This document shows, in pieces, positions 1-6,032 of a stretch of 17,083 nucleotides of DNA. The notes under the pieces were generated by a model that saw only the letters and a program-made list of their open reading frames with translations, did no database searches and was not told the origin of the DNA. The DNA comes from CAZBEL01 sp964628055 (GTDB taxonomy: Bacteria > Fidelibacterota > Marinisomatia > Marinisomatales > TCS56), in NCBI GenBank assembly GCA_964628055.1, contig CAZVNL010000042.1, forward strand, positions 1 through 17,083. The letters run 5' to 3'. The position numbers and the translations under genes are program-made. Position 1 is the stretch's first letter. Every line of letters starts with the position of its first letter.

Positions 1-775
1 TATCCCAGCGGAGGGTGACTTGTTCGTTACCGGGGGTGGCGGTGAGGTTTTGGGGCCGCTGAGGTACGCCAATGCCTCCAATGCCTAAGAAGTCTATAAT
101 GGCCGCCATGAGAGAATCCTTGGTGCTGGGTGCCGTGCCATCCACCAAGCCGCCTAATTCGAAGGCCATACCAACTACCTGATAGGTGCCGTTATCGTAC
201 TGTACGGCCCGCACGGTTCCCGACGGATTATCGAAAATAGCCGTGGAAGTTGAGAGAGTCAATTCATCGATATAACTATTATTGCCAGTATAGCCGCTGA
301 AACTCATACCCGATGTTAGTGTTCCGGACTGCCCTGCGAGGGGCGTGGAACTGTTTACTGACATGGTAGAGCCGTCACTAGCGCTACTTACTCCACACAA
401 TTGCTGAATCTGTATTCGTCCGTTATCGTAACCAAAGATGTCACCCCCTTCGATGTAGATTTTCCCGCCAGCGTTGGCGTAATTCAAAATGTTGGTGGCT
501 TCCGTTACTGATACATTATGGTTATTACTGAAAATCCCAAAATTCAGAAAGATGGCGTCATAGGTAGAATAATCCGTTGGTAAGGCGCTATTAACCGCCG
601 GCATGGTAATAGTATATGATCCCTGTGCTAAAAGATAATTATACCAGGTAGTCCCACTGAGGTTATTGGCATGTCCATCCCAGATGAATACATTCTGGGC
701 TGATATGGGTAAAGCCAGGGCGAAAAGAAAGGCCAGCCCTATGTACGTGCGACGCCCTTTAAAATGTTTACCCAT
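1..775 (-). CDS. Secreted protein, N-terminal part, leading into an FN3 domain (truncated by window edge)
   Basis: An open frame runs from ATG at 775 to the left edge (258 residues visible, no stop). A signal peptide is clear: basic GKHFKGRR, a hydrophobic stretch, then a likely cut after ALPISA (residue 26). Residues 28-230 form an alpha/beta-looking domain with YDAIFLNFG and GGKIYIEGGD segments, like the glutamine-amidotransferase-like domains in large secreted proteins of FCB bacteria. From about residue 235 the PQRPQNLTATPG...VTLRWD stretch is a typical fibronectin type III start. Such proteins often continue with more FN3 repeats and a C-terminal sorting domain, but that part lies outside. 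The start at 775 has an AGGGGAG ribosome site just upstream; a second in-frame ATG at 862, with GAGAGG before it, would add 29 residues before the signal peptide. It is the last visible gene of the minus-strand run. The exact function is unknown. Confidence 0.82.
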   Translation of the reverse strand, partial: MGKHFKGRRTYIGLAFLFALALPISAQNVFIWDGHANNLSGTTWYNYLLAQGSYTITMPAVNSALPTDYSTYDAIFLNFGIFSNNHNVSVTEATNILNYANAGGKIYIEGGDIFGYDNGRIQIQQLCGVSSASDGSTMSVNSSTPLAGQSGTLTSGMSFSGYTGNNSYIDELTLSTSTAIFDNPSGTVRAVQYDNGTYQVVGMAFELGGLVDGTAPSTKDSLMAAIIDFLGIGGIGVPQRPQNLTATPGNEQVTLRWD

Positions 776-899
776 TAGGTCTCCCCTGGTGCTCCTCACG
801 TAGGTCGGTAAGGGCGTCGTACTTACTCGTACAACATTCATATTATTAACATTCTTACCCATGTTTACCTCTCAGGTTTTAATTGTTTTTCATCATCAT

Positions 900-920
900 G
901 TGCGATGCACTTCCGAATGG
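900..920. repeat. GTGCRATGCAC-type short repeat, copy 1
   Basis: The core GTGCGATGCAC has inverted arms GTGC/GCAC. The 21-nt block matches 1132-1152 at 17 of 21 positions, and all four differences are transitions. This looks like an old copy of a dispersed intergenic element, or two sites for the same DNA-binding protein. Confidence 0.4.
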
Positions 921-1060
921 CAGTCCCATAAAATTTTACCGGGTCTCCTTACGAAAACCGGTAAACGCGTCACACACGATCCCAACCAAATAGATTTTTC
1001 CAAAATTCTACTGCTTTCTTTTCGGGTAGAATCTGATCTTTCTTAACGGAATTCCGATTC

Positions 1061-1093
1061 AAACTTGCGAAGGTTTGAAACCTTCGCAAGTTT
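1061..1093. terminator. 33-nt perfect palindrome, likely bidirectional terminator or dispersed repeat
   Basis: Arms of 16 bases (AAACTTGCGAAGGTTT and its exact complement) surround a single central G. On the plus strand the stem runs into a short T-tract (TTTTTCC); on the minus strand it lies 84 bases past the stop of the CsgG-like gene but has no strong T-tract. It could end transcription of that gene, act as a barrier between it and the next gene, or be a member of a repeated palindrome family. Confidence 0.55.
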
Positions 1094-1131
1094 TTCCAAG
1101 GAAAGTCCTTTCAATGAACTTCGCTCTCAAG

Positions 1132-1152
1132 GTGCAATGCACTTTCAAATGA
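1132..1152. repeat. GTGCRATGCAC-type short repeat, copy 2
   Basis: The core GTGCAATGCAC is followed by the same downstream block as copy 1 at 900-920 (17 of 21 identical, all mismatches transitions). It lies 24 bases after the gene stop at 1177 in minus-strand reading, between that stop and the palindrome. Confidence 0.4.
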
Positions 1153-1176
1153 TTACCCAGTGAACCCCCACTTATC

Positions 1177-1896
1177 TTATTCCGGTAGCGTAGGTGGTTC
1201 CGGTAGCGCGGCCGGGGCTCCGGGACCTAAAAGAACATAGGCTCCACCCCCCGCAGCTGCCAAACCTAAAACAGTCCACAACAACCAGCGCCCACCACCC
1301 TTTTTCTCCGCTGCCATGGTGGGGGTCGGACTCCCTGCCTTCTGCCGAGCTAATAATTCTTCTGGTGGCTGCAACCCCACCAAATCCCAGGCGGTAATTT
1401 CTATTTCGGTGATCAAACCATCCACCTCACCCTTGTAAGTTTTACTCACCGTCTTCTCCGTGGCACCCGTTTCCACCGAGAACATCTTGGCGTCAATGGT
1501 GTAGCTGTTCCCAATTTTCCCGATTGATCCGGAGACCATGTATTGCACCCCCAGGAGGGCTCCCACCTCCGCGGCACACTCGTCCGTCGTACATCCCGAT
1601 TGCTGGAAACCCTGCTCCTCTAAGATCTCCTGCATCTGGTTCCGTTCCACCAGGATTACGGCGTTTGTATTGGCCAGCTCCGACAAGAGCCGGTCGGTGA
1701 GCGTCGCCGCTTCCAGTTGGGAGATTCCCCGACCTTCAAAGTCCAACACCGCTACGGTGTGTTTCCCTTCCTTCAGTATGGCAGCCGTTTCATCGTTAAG
1801 CGTGGAGTCCGTCTGGGCCACCTGGACGCTCACGAACGCCAATCCAAGGAGTAGAAACCCTCCCCTCCTAACACATTTCTGAACAATGGTATTCAT
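1177..1896 (-). CDS. CsgG/LpoB-like exported protein with C-terminal membrane segment
   Basis: The 239-residue protein has an N-terminal signal sequence (basic residues at 7-11, hydrophobic 13-26, probable cut after VQVA) and no lipobox Cys. Residues 45-160 form the CsgG/LpoB-like fold seen in curli secretion and penicillin-binding-protein activator families: VAVLDFEGRG, then LTDRLLSEL, a VERNQMQEIL helix, and GVQYMVSGSIGKIG...YTIDAKMFSVETG. A GCTTDEC block (Cys102, Cys107) precedes the GALLGVQY strand; this paired-Cys version is common in envelope proteins of spirochetes and FCB bacteria whose role is not known. After a linker, residues 203-224 form a single hydrophobic, Gly/Ala-rich segment followed by a Pro-rich tail, so it may be anchored to a membrane. 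A GGAGG site lies about 11 bases before the ATG. It is fourth in the minus-strand cassette, 68 bases after the thioredoxin gene; the thioredoxin might act on its Cys pair (inference). Confidence 0.8.
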   Translation of the reverse strand: MNTIVQKCVRRGGFLLLGLAFVSVQVAQTDSTLNDETAAILKEGKHTVAVLDFEGRGISQLEAATLTDRLLSELANTNAVILVERNQMQEILEEQGFQQSGCTTDECAAEVGALLGVQYMVSGSIGKIGNSYTIDAKMFSVETGATEKTVSKTYKGEVDGLITEIEITAWDLVGLQPPEELLARQKAGSPTPTMAAEKKGGGRWLLWTVLGLAAAGGGAYVLLGPGAPAALPEPPTLPE

Positions 1897-1939
1897 ATTG
1901 ATTTAAACCTCCACCGGTAGTTTAATGTTTTTCTGGCAA

Positions 1940-1964
1940 GTATGCTGTGCGCTGGCACACATAC
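1940..1964. other. Hairpin between the thioredoxin and CsgG-like genes
   Basis: GTATGCTGTGC pairs with GCACACATAC with one bulged base and a 4-base loop. On the minus strand it starts directly after the TGA of the thioredoxin gene. No T-tract follows, so it is more likely an RNA processing or stability element, or a weak attenuator, than a full terminator. Confidence 0.45.
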
Positions 1965-2627
1965 TCACTCTTCGGCCAACAATTGATTTATCAGCGCGGC
2001 AACTTGTCCTTCGAAATCTTCCCCTTCCCGGAAGCCCTGGCGGGTCATACGAATGGTGCGGTATTTATCAATGATAAACAGGCGGGGCAGGGTTTTTGCG
2101 CCGTATTTCTCCTTCACCACACCCCGGTTGTCGTACAAAATGGGAATCGTGATCCCATTTTTGGCCAGGAAGGGGGCCGCCTTGGGGGCCGCCTCATAGC
2201 CCGGTGTCCCGCGCGTGGCTTCGGTGATATCAATGAGGAAAAATTTTACCTTCTCCCCCTGATATTTCTCGTATAGGTTTTGTAAATGGGGCAGTTCCTT
2301 CATACACGGTTTGCACCAGGTGGCAAAAAAGCTCATTACCACTACGTGACGTTCCGGTTGAGATCTAAACAGCCGCAAACGTTCACCTCGCTCAGCCGTC
2401 CAGGTTTTCAAGAACTCGAACTTAGCTGGAGCGTACATTAGGGCCCAGGTCGGAGCGATATCTCCCGGTTTCAAAACGGGTCCTTCAGCCGTGCTCGTAT
2501 CGGGCACTACGATCACTTCACCTTCTTCCTGGGCCGGGAGGGGCCCCACCAGTAAACTCAACATCGATAGAGCTAAAATAAGTCGCAAACTCCTTCTTTT
2601 TCCCCTCGTCAATTTGGCTTCGTTCAT
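1965..2627 (-). CDS. TlpA/ResA-family thioredoxin-like disulfide protein
   Basis: This is a secreted or membrane-tethered thiol-disulfide protein of the AhpC/TSA-Redoxin (TlpA/ResA) type. With the start at 2627 it has 220 residues. A basic stretch (TRGKRR) and hydrophobic segment at about 15-30 end in PLPAQ, a signal peptide or N-anchor. The thioredoxin fold covers about 55-218: VVVMSFFATWCKPC carries the active-site pair Cys105-Cys108, LPHLQNLYEKY is the following helix, and the cis-Pro is in TLPRLFIID (Pro181). An insertion between the CxxC helix and the next strand is typical of the family. The frame could begin 12 bases earlier at 2639, but AAGGA lies at a good distance only from the 2627 ATG. 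It sits between LPP20-like and CsgG-like genes, so a role in redox care of exported Cys-containing partners is plausible (inference). No cytochrome c maturation genes are next to it. Confidence 0.88.
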   Translation of the reverse strand: MNEAKLTRGKRRSLRLILALSMLSLLVGPLPAQEEGEVIVVPDTSTAEGPVLKPGDIAPTWALMYAPAKFEFLKTWTAERGERLRLFRSQPERHVVVMSFFATWCKPCMKELPHLQNLYEKYQGEKVKFFLIDITEATRGTPGYEAAPKAAPFLAKNGITIPILYDNRGVVKEKYGAKTLPRLFIIDKYRTIRMTRQGFREGEDFEGQVAALINQLLAEE

Positions 2628-2669
2628 CCTGGTTATCATCCTTAACTATTGGTGCGTAGAATCTTTCCG

Positions 2670-3488
2670 TCAGTCTAAAACAATCATGACCCGGCAGTCC
2701 CGGAGAATGCCGTAGGCCGAGTTGGCTGACTGAATCTTCATGACGTCAGCGTTGCCCACGACAATGTCCACCTTGTTGGTCCCATTGGCGGCCACCCCCT
2801 TGATGATGAGGGGATTGCCTTTCACCCGGGGATCATTCTGGGCGGTTTCCAGGCTCTTGGAATAGCCAGCGACGCCGTTTGTAATGGCGTATTGCCGGGT
2901 ATAATTCGCCGGTCCGTAGACCACCCCCCCATTCTGATCTAACAGGCGTGGAGACATGGCCGGTCGAACCCCCAACCCCCGGGCGTCAATAATCAGTCCC
3001 GTGACGGAGGTGGTGGTGGGCGCCGCTTCGGTGGTAGGGGCGGGCGTGGGCGCTACCGGAGCGGCAAACCCCTCCGCCGGGATTACAATCTCGGAAATCC
3101 CGCTCATCTTTACCTCGTAGGTCACTTCCACCGACGTGTCACTTAAATACTTCGGTTCTCCTACCTGGTAGGCGCCTCGAATTACACCCTGAACCTTGCT
3201 TTTGATCACGTCGTCGAACATGGCATTGCTCATGGTGGTCTCGCTGGTAACCACCACGCCGTTCACAATCTCGATGAGCTGTCGCAGGGCATCCTGCTTA
3301 GCGATACGCAGGGCGGCGCGCCGGGCCTGACCGGCATTGATTACGTTCTCGGGTATGAAACCGATCCCGGTGGCCCGGAGGGTCCGGTCGGCGTAATTGA
3401 TACTCCCCCGGTCTAGGGTTTCACCCACAAACTCCTGCTGGGCTAATAATAAACCCAGACCTAACAGTAAACTGAGAATCGTTCTCAT
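2670..3488 (-). CDS. LPP20/FlgT-N-like exported protein
   Basis: The 272-residue protein has a short signal peptide (MRTILSLLLGLGLLLAQ) without a lipobox Cys. Residues 38-135 match the LPP20/FlgT N-terminal pattern: an Ala-rich helix with AALRIAKQDALRQL, then VTSET, DVIKSKVQG and alternating strands ending in EVTYEVKMSGI. A Pro/Thr/Ala-rich linker covers about 140-160. The C-terminal domain (162-272) is a recognisable companion module in LPP20-type proteins: GLIIDARGLG, a conserved SP, VVYG, VAGYSKS, RVKGNPLIIKG and a final CRVMIVLD. LPP20 proteins are envelope proteins and in some groups are linked to flagellar or surface structures, but the molecular role is unknown. GGAGG lies at good spacing before the ATG, and only 13 bases separate it from the preceding FlgT-like gene, so the two are almost surely co-transcribed. 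Confidence 0.82.
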   Translation of the reverse strand: MRTILSLLLGLGLLLAQQEFVGETLDRGSINYADRTLRATGIGFIPENVINAGQARRAALRIAKQDALRQLIEIVNGVVVTSETTMSNAMFDDVIKSKVQGVIRGAYQVGEPKYLSDTSVEVTYEVKMSGISEIVIPAEGFAAPVAPTPAPTTEAAPTTTSVTGLIIDARGLGVRPAMSPRLLDQNGGVVYGPANYTRQYAITNGVAGYSKSLETAQNDPRVKGNPLIIKGVAANGTNKVDIVVGNADVMKIQSANSAYGILRDCRVMIVLD

Positions 3489-3501
3489 AGGTTGCCTCCT
3501 T

Positions 3502-4614
3502 TTAAGGAATGATTTCCACCGTAATCCGGTTGCCCGAGAGACCGGTCACGCGAATATTGAAACCTTCCGGGGCTGTACGGGTGAGCCCCATGGCCAGGTC
3601 CTGGGCCTTGCCTTCGAATTCTACCTCGTACTCCGCCACGCCATCATTCAAACTCTTGGCGTACGCATTGCGAATCCCCGAGACCGTTTGAGCCTTGAGG
3701 AAACTCTCAAAAGTCATATAGGAGCCAAAGTCGGCGTTCTTCAAAATGATGTACATCTTGATAAAATTGGCCTGTTGGGTGCTCCATTTCTCGATGAGCT
3801 GGCGGATGATCTCCCGGCCTAATTTCTCGGCGGCCTCGTTCACGGCGTTGATCCCCGCCGTCGTGGCCGAGATGTGGGGTTTTTTACCCCGGGCCTGGGG
3901 AACCACGGCCAGGATCTCCCCCGTGTCGGCGCGGACGATTTTGCCGTTAATGTCCGCCTGACCAGAAATCATATTGTAAAACTTGCCCCCCGAGGAAATC
4001 TTCGCCGTACCGATAACGATGATCTCGGCCCCTAACTGACTGGCAATGCGGGCGGCGGCGGCTACATTCCCGGCCAGGGCTTCGGAATACTCCGGTTGCC
4101 CCTTCAAAGCCGCTACCAACTGACGGTCTACCACGTCAAACCCCTTGTTGTAAAACATGCTCAGTAACTTGGTCTCGGCAAAATCGGTGGGGCGGTTGTC
4201 GATGAGGTTTTCCTCCCGGATCATGAACACAATGCGTGGGCGGTTCATGCTGTTCAACAAAGTCTGCAAGGCCGCCTCGTCCTGCATCACCTGGTCCAGA
4301 ATCTGCGTCACCTGGGCCTCAATGGTGATCTCCCAGTTCCCGTCGGGGGCTTGCTTCTCGCTCACAATCTTATAGGTCTTCACAAACCCCTGGGCTTTGG
4401 AAAAAATATTGTCCCGGAGGGAGGTGGCTGTCACTTCCGTTTCCGAGGTTATGTAAGCGCCTAACCCGATCTCCACGGCATCCCGCTTGGCCTGCTCAAT
4501 AGCAGCATCCTTGGTCAATCCCAACCCCGTCCCTTGAACCGTTTGCACCTGCGCCTGGATGAACGGTAGGCTAAGAGTAAAATAAATCAGCAGTTTCGTA
4601 ATGTGCTTTAACAT
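3502..4614 (-). CDS. FlgT-like (LPP20 + CsgG-like fold) exported protein
   Basis: The 370-residue protein starts with a signal peptide (MLKHITKLLIYFTLSLPFIQA). Residues 24-105 are FlgT-N/LPP20-like: GLTKDAAIEQAKRDAVEIGLG, ITSETEV, DNIFSKAQGFVKTYKI and ITIEAQV. Residues 125-285 resemble the CsgG-like middle domain of FlgT: PRIVFMI, ETKLLSMFYNKGFDVVDRQ, AARIASQLGAEIIVIGTAKI, ADTGEIL, and a long helix before LIEKWS. Residues about 290-370 form a third small alpha/beta domain ending in ITVEIIP. In Vibrio, FlgT builds the H-ring around the flagellar motor; no flagellar gene is visible here, so this is better called FlgT-like without assuming motility. It heads the minus-strand cassette next to the divergent control region. 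The ATG at 4614 is preceded by GAGGG. Confidence 0.83.
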   Translation of the reverse strand: MLKHITKLLIYFTLSLPFIQAQVQTVQGTGLGLTKDAAIEQAKRDAVEIGLGAYITSETEVTATSLRDNIFSKAQGFVKTYKIVSEKQAPDGNWEITIEAQVTQILDQVMQDEAALQTLLNSMNRPRIVFMIREENLIDNRPTDFAETKLLSMFYNKGFDVVDRQLVAALKGQPEYSEALAGNVAAAARIASQLGAEIIVIGTAKISSGGKFYNMISGQADINGKIVRADTGEILAVVPQARGKKPHISATTAGINAVNEAAEKLGREIIRQLIEKWSTQQANFIKMYIILKNADFGSYMTFESFLKAQTVSGIRNAYAKSLNDGVAEYEVEFEGKAQDLAMGLTRTAPEGFNIRVTGLSGNRITVEIIP

Positions 4615-4789
4615 ACGCCCTCGACAATCCCTTCTAATGAATTAGTAGGGTAAATTATTCAATCATGATCCTTAATGCAATGAGAAAGGTTGAATTGTGA
4701 CCTGGATCAAAAGGGTGACTCCAGCGCTTTCATTTTCACCATTTTTGCCCTAATATTACCCTAATAGATTAACGAAAATGGGTGGTGAC
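4615..4789. promoter_or_regulatory. Divergent control region between the FlgT-like cassette and the SLH lipoprotein gene
   Basis: This is the only place in the window where transcription units diverge, so it should hold the promoter of the minus-strand cassette and that of the lipoprotein gene. It is AT-rich with repeated TACCCTA / TAGGGTA words near 4648, 4750 and 4758, which could be sites for one regulator or parts of promoters. I cannot name -35 and -10 boxes with confidence. The GGTGGTGA just before 4790 probably serves as the ribosome site of the lipoprotein gene. Confidence 0.45.
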
Positions 4790-5914
4790 ATGAAACAAAT
4801 TAACCTTTTCTTTTTAATCCTAGTTTCTATCCTGTTGATAAACGGGTGCAGTCAGAAACCGCAGAGCGACATCGACACGCCGGCTTATCATCAGCGGGCG
4901 GGGCTGCGGGCTATTGATAGCGGCGACTATCAGAGCGCCCAGCAGTCTTTCCAGCGGGCGGTGGACCTGGACCGTAAGTTTGCCTCGGGTTATGGGGGTC
5001 TGGCCTTGGCCAACGCCTACTTAGGCGACGCCCGAGAGGCCAAGTTCAACATCGAAAAGGCCTTGGAGCGGGGCGCCAAGGATCCTGACGTGCTGGTTCT
5101 TTGTGCCCGGACGTGGATCACGTTGCGGGAAACAGAGAAAAAATGGTTCAAACGGGCGGAGGACCTTTTAACCAAGGCCCTGAAACAAAAAAAGAACCAC
5201 GAAGGAGCCCTCTATTACATGGGCGTCGCTTACCTTTACCACTACGATTTCGACCAAGCCGGGAATTATTTCCAGAAGGTCATCGACCGGAAAGGGGCCC
5301 TGGCCGGGAAGGCTGACCAGCAATGGCAACGGGCTCAGAAAATTGTCCGGGCCATGCCGGGAACTCCCGAAGGGAAAAAGGTAGCCCTACACGAAAAAAT
5401 CACCCGGGCAGACCTGGCCGTCCTCTTCGCTGAGGAGTTAAAAATCAGCGAACTCATAAACCGCCTCCCCCAGGAACCCACCGGATTTCAAACCCCCAGC
5501 CAGATGGCCGTTACCACCGCCAACGAACCGCCTCCCGACGCCAAGGGGCACTGGGCCGAGACATGGATCAAAGAAATCACTACGTACGGCATCATGGAAG
5601 GCGGCGCCGGCCAACCTTTCTATCCCGAAGAAACGGTCACCCGCGCAGAATATGCCCTGGCCGTGCAACGCCTGTTGGTAATCGCCACGGGTGACGCCAG
5701 CCTGGAGACGCGCTATTTCGGGGAATCGCCCTCCCGTTTTAGCGATGTACCCAGTACCCACCCGGCCTATAATGCCATGGCGCTGTGCGCCGAGCGTGGG
5801 ATTATGCAAGCCGACGTAATGACCGGAAAATTCAATCCCACGGGTACCGTCTCCGGCGCCGACGCCCTCCTCATCATTCGCACCCTTCAGAATTCCCTGC
5901 GCATGACCTTTTAA
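4790..5914 (+). CDS. Lipoprotein with TPR-like repeats and SLH domains
   Basis: With the start at 4790 the protein has 374 residues; an ATG four codons earlier (4778) is possible, but GGTGGTGA just before 4790 fits a ribosome site. The hydrophobic N-terminus ends in a lipobox, LLINGC, with Cys20 as the lipidated residue. Residues 32-185 hold about four TPR-like helix pairs (AGLRAIDSGDYQSAQQSFQR, GLALANAYLGDAREA, AEDLLTKAL, MGVAYLYHYDFDQAGNYFQKV). The C-terminal half carries S-layer-homology motifs: a partial one near 203-220 (ITRADLAVLFAEEL), a full one at 250-296 (HWAETWIKEITTYGIM...VTRAEYA) and another at 317-366 (FSDV...AERGIM...SGADALLIIR). SLH domains usually bind secondary cell-wall polymers or peptidoglycan-linked sugars, so a periplasmic lipoprotein linking the outer membrane to the wall is likely (inference). 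Two hairpins follow the stop, suggesting a single-gene unit. Confidence 0.88.
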   Translation: MKQINLFFLILVSILLINGCSQKPQSDIDTPAYHQRAGLRAIDSGDYQSAQQSFQRAVDLDRKFASGYGGLALANAYLGDAREAKFNIEKALERGAKDPDVLVLCARTWITLRETEKKWFKRAEDLLTKALKQKKNHEGALYYMGVAYLYHYDFDQAGNYFQKVIDRKGALAGKADQQWQRAQKIVRAMPGTPEGKKVALHEKITRADLAVLFAEELKISELINRLPQEPTGFQTPSQMAVTTANEPPPDAKGHWAETWIKEITTYGIMEGGAGQPFYPEETVTRAEYALAVQRLLVIATGDASLETRYFGESPSRFSDVPSTHPAYNAMALCAERGIMQADVMTGKFNPTGTVSGADALLIIRTLQNSLRMTF

Positions 5915-5921
5915 TTCTCTC

Positions 5922-5977
5922 TGGCCACAGGGGCCAACTATACCTTTAACCGTGAGGGGCGCGGCTGACTCGCCCCT
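5922..5977 (+). terminator. Two tandem hairpins after the SLH lipoprotein gene
   Basis: TGGCC/GGCCA (5922-5936) and AGGGGCG/CGCCCCT (5955-5977, 9-base loop) follow the stop codon by 8 and 41 bases. The second ends in ACGTTTATT, a weak T-tract. They probably end transcription of the lipoprotein gene; the GC-rich second hairpin could instead be a dispersed intergenic palindrome. Confidence 0.45.
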
Positions 5978-6032
5978 ACGTTTATTCCCTCCAATAGCCC
6001 TAAATTATTCCTAATAAAGGCTATTATAACCA

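Larger units (their letters stand above)
863..1176. other. Intergenic region with palindrome and short diverged repeats
   Basis: This stretch lies between the CsgG-like gene and the FN3-type secreted gene. No convincing gene is present; the plus-strand frame over 861-1046 has a low-complexity, non-family-like product and no ribosome site. It holds a 33-nt perfect palindrome (1061-1093), two diverged copies of a GTGCRATGCAC-type element (900-920 and 1132-1152) and a small hairpin around 1101-1112. It is visibly more AT-rich than the coding parts. It probably contains the terminator of the upstream gene and possibly a promoter for the secreted-protein gene, but I cannot assign promoter boxes. 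Confidence 0.6.

Noticed and set aside
861..1046. 61-residue plus-strand open frame in the left intergenic region
   Set aside because: No ribosome site, no recognisable domain, and it covers the minus-strand upstream region and a short repeat.
1538..1882. 114-residue plus-strand frame
   Set aside because: Lies fully inside the CsgG-like gene on the other strand; composition is that of an antisense shadow.
3502..4614. Calling this a true flagellar flgT
   Set aside because: No flagellar gene in the window and the same fold occurs in non-flagellar envelope proteins.
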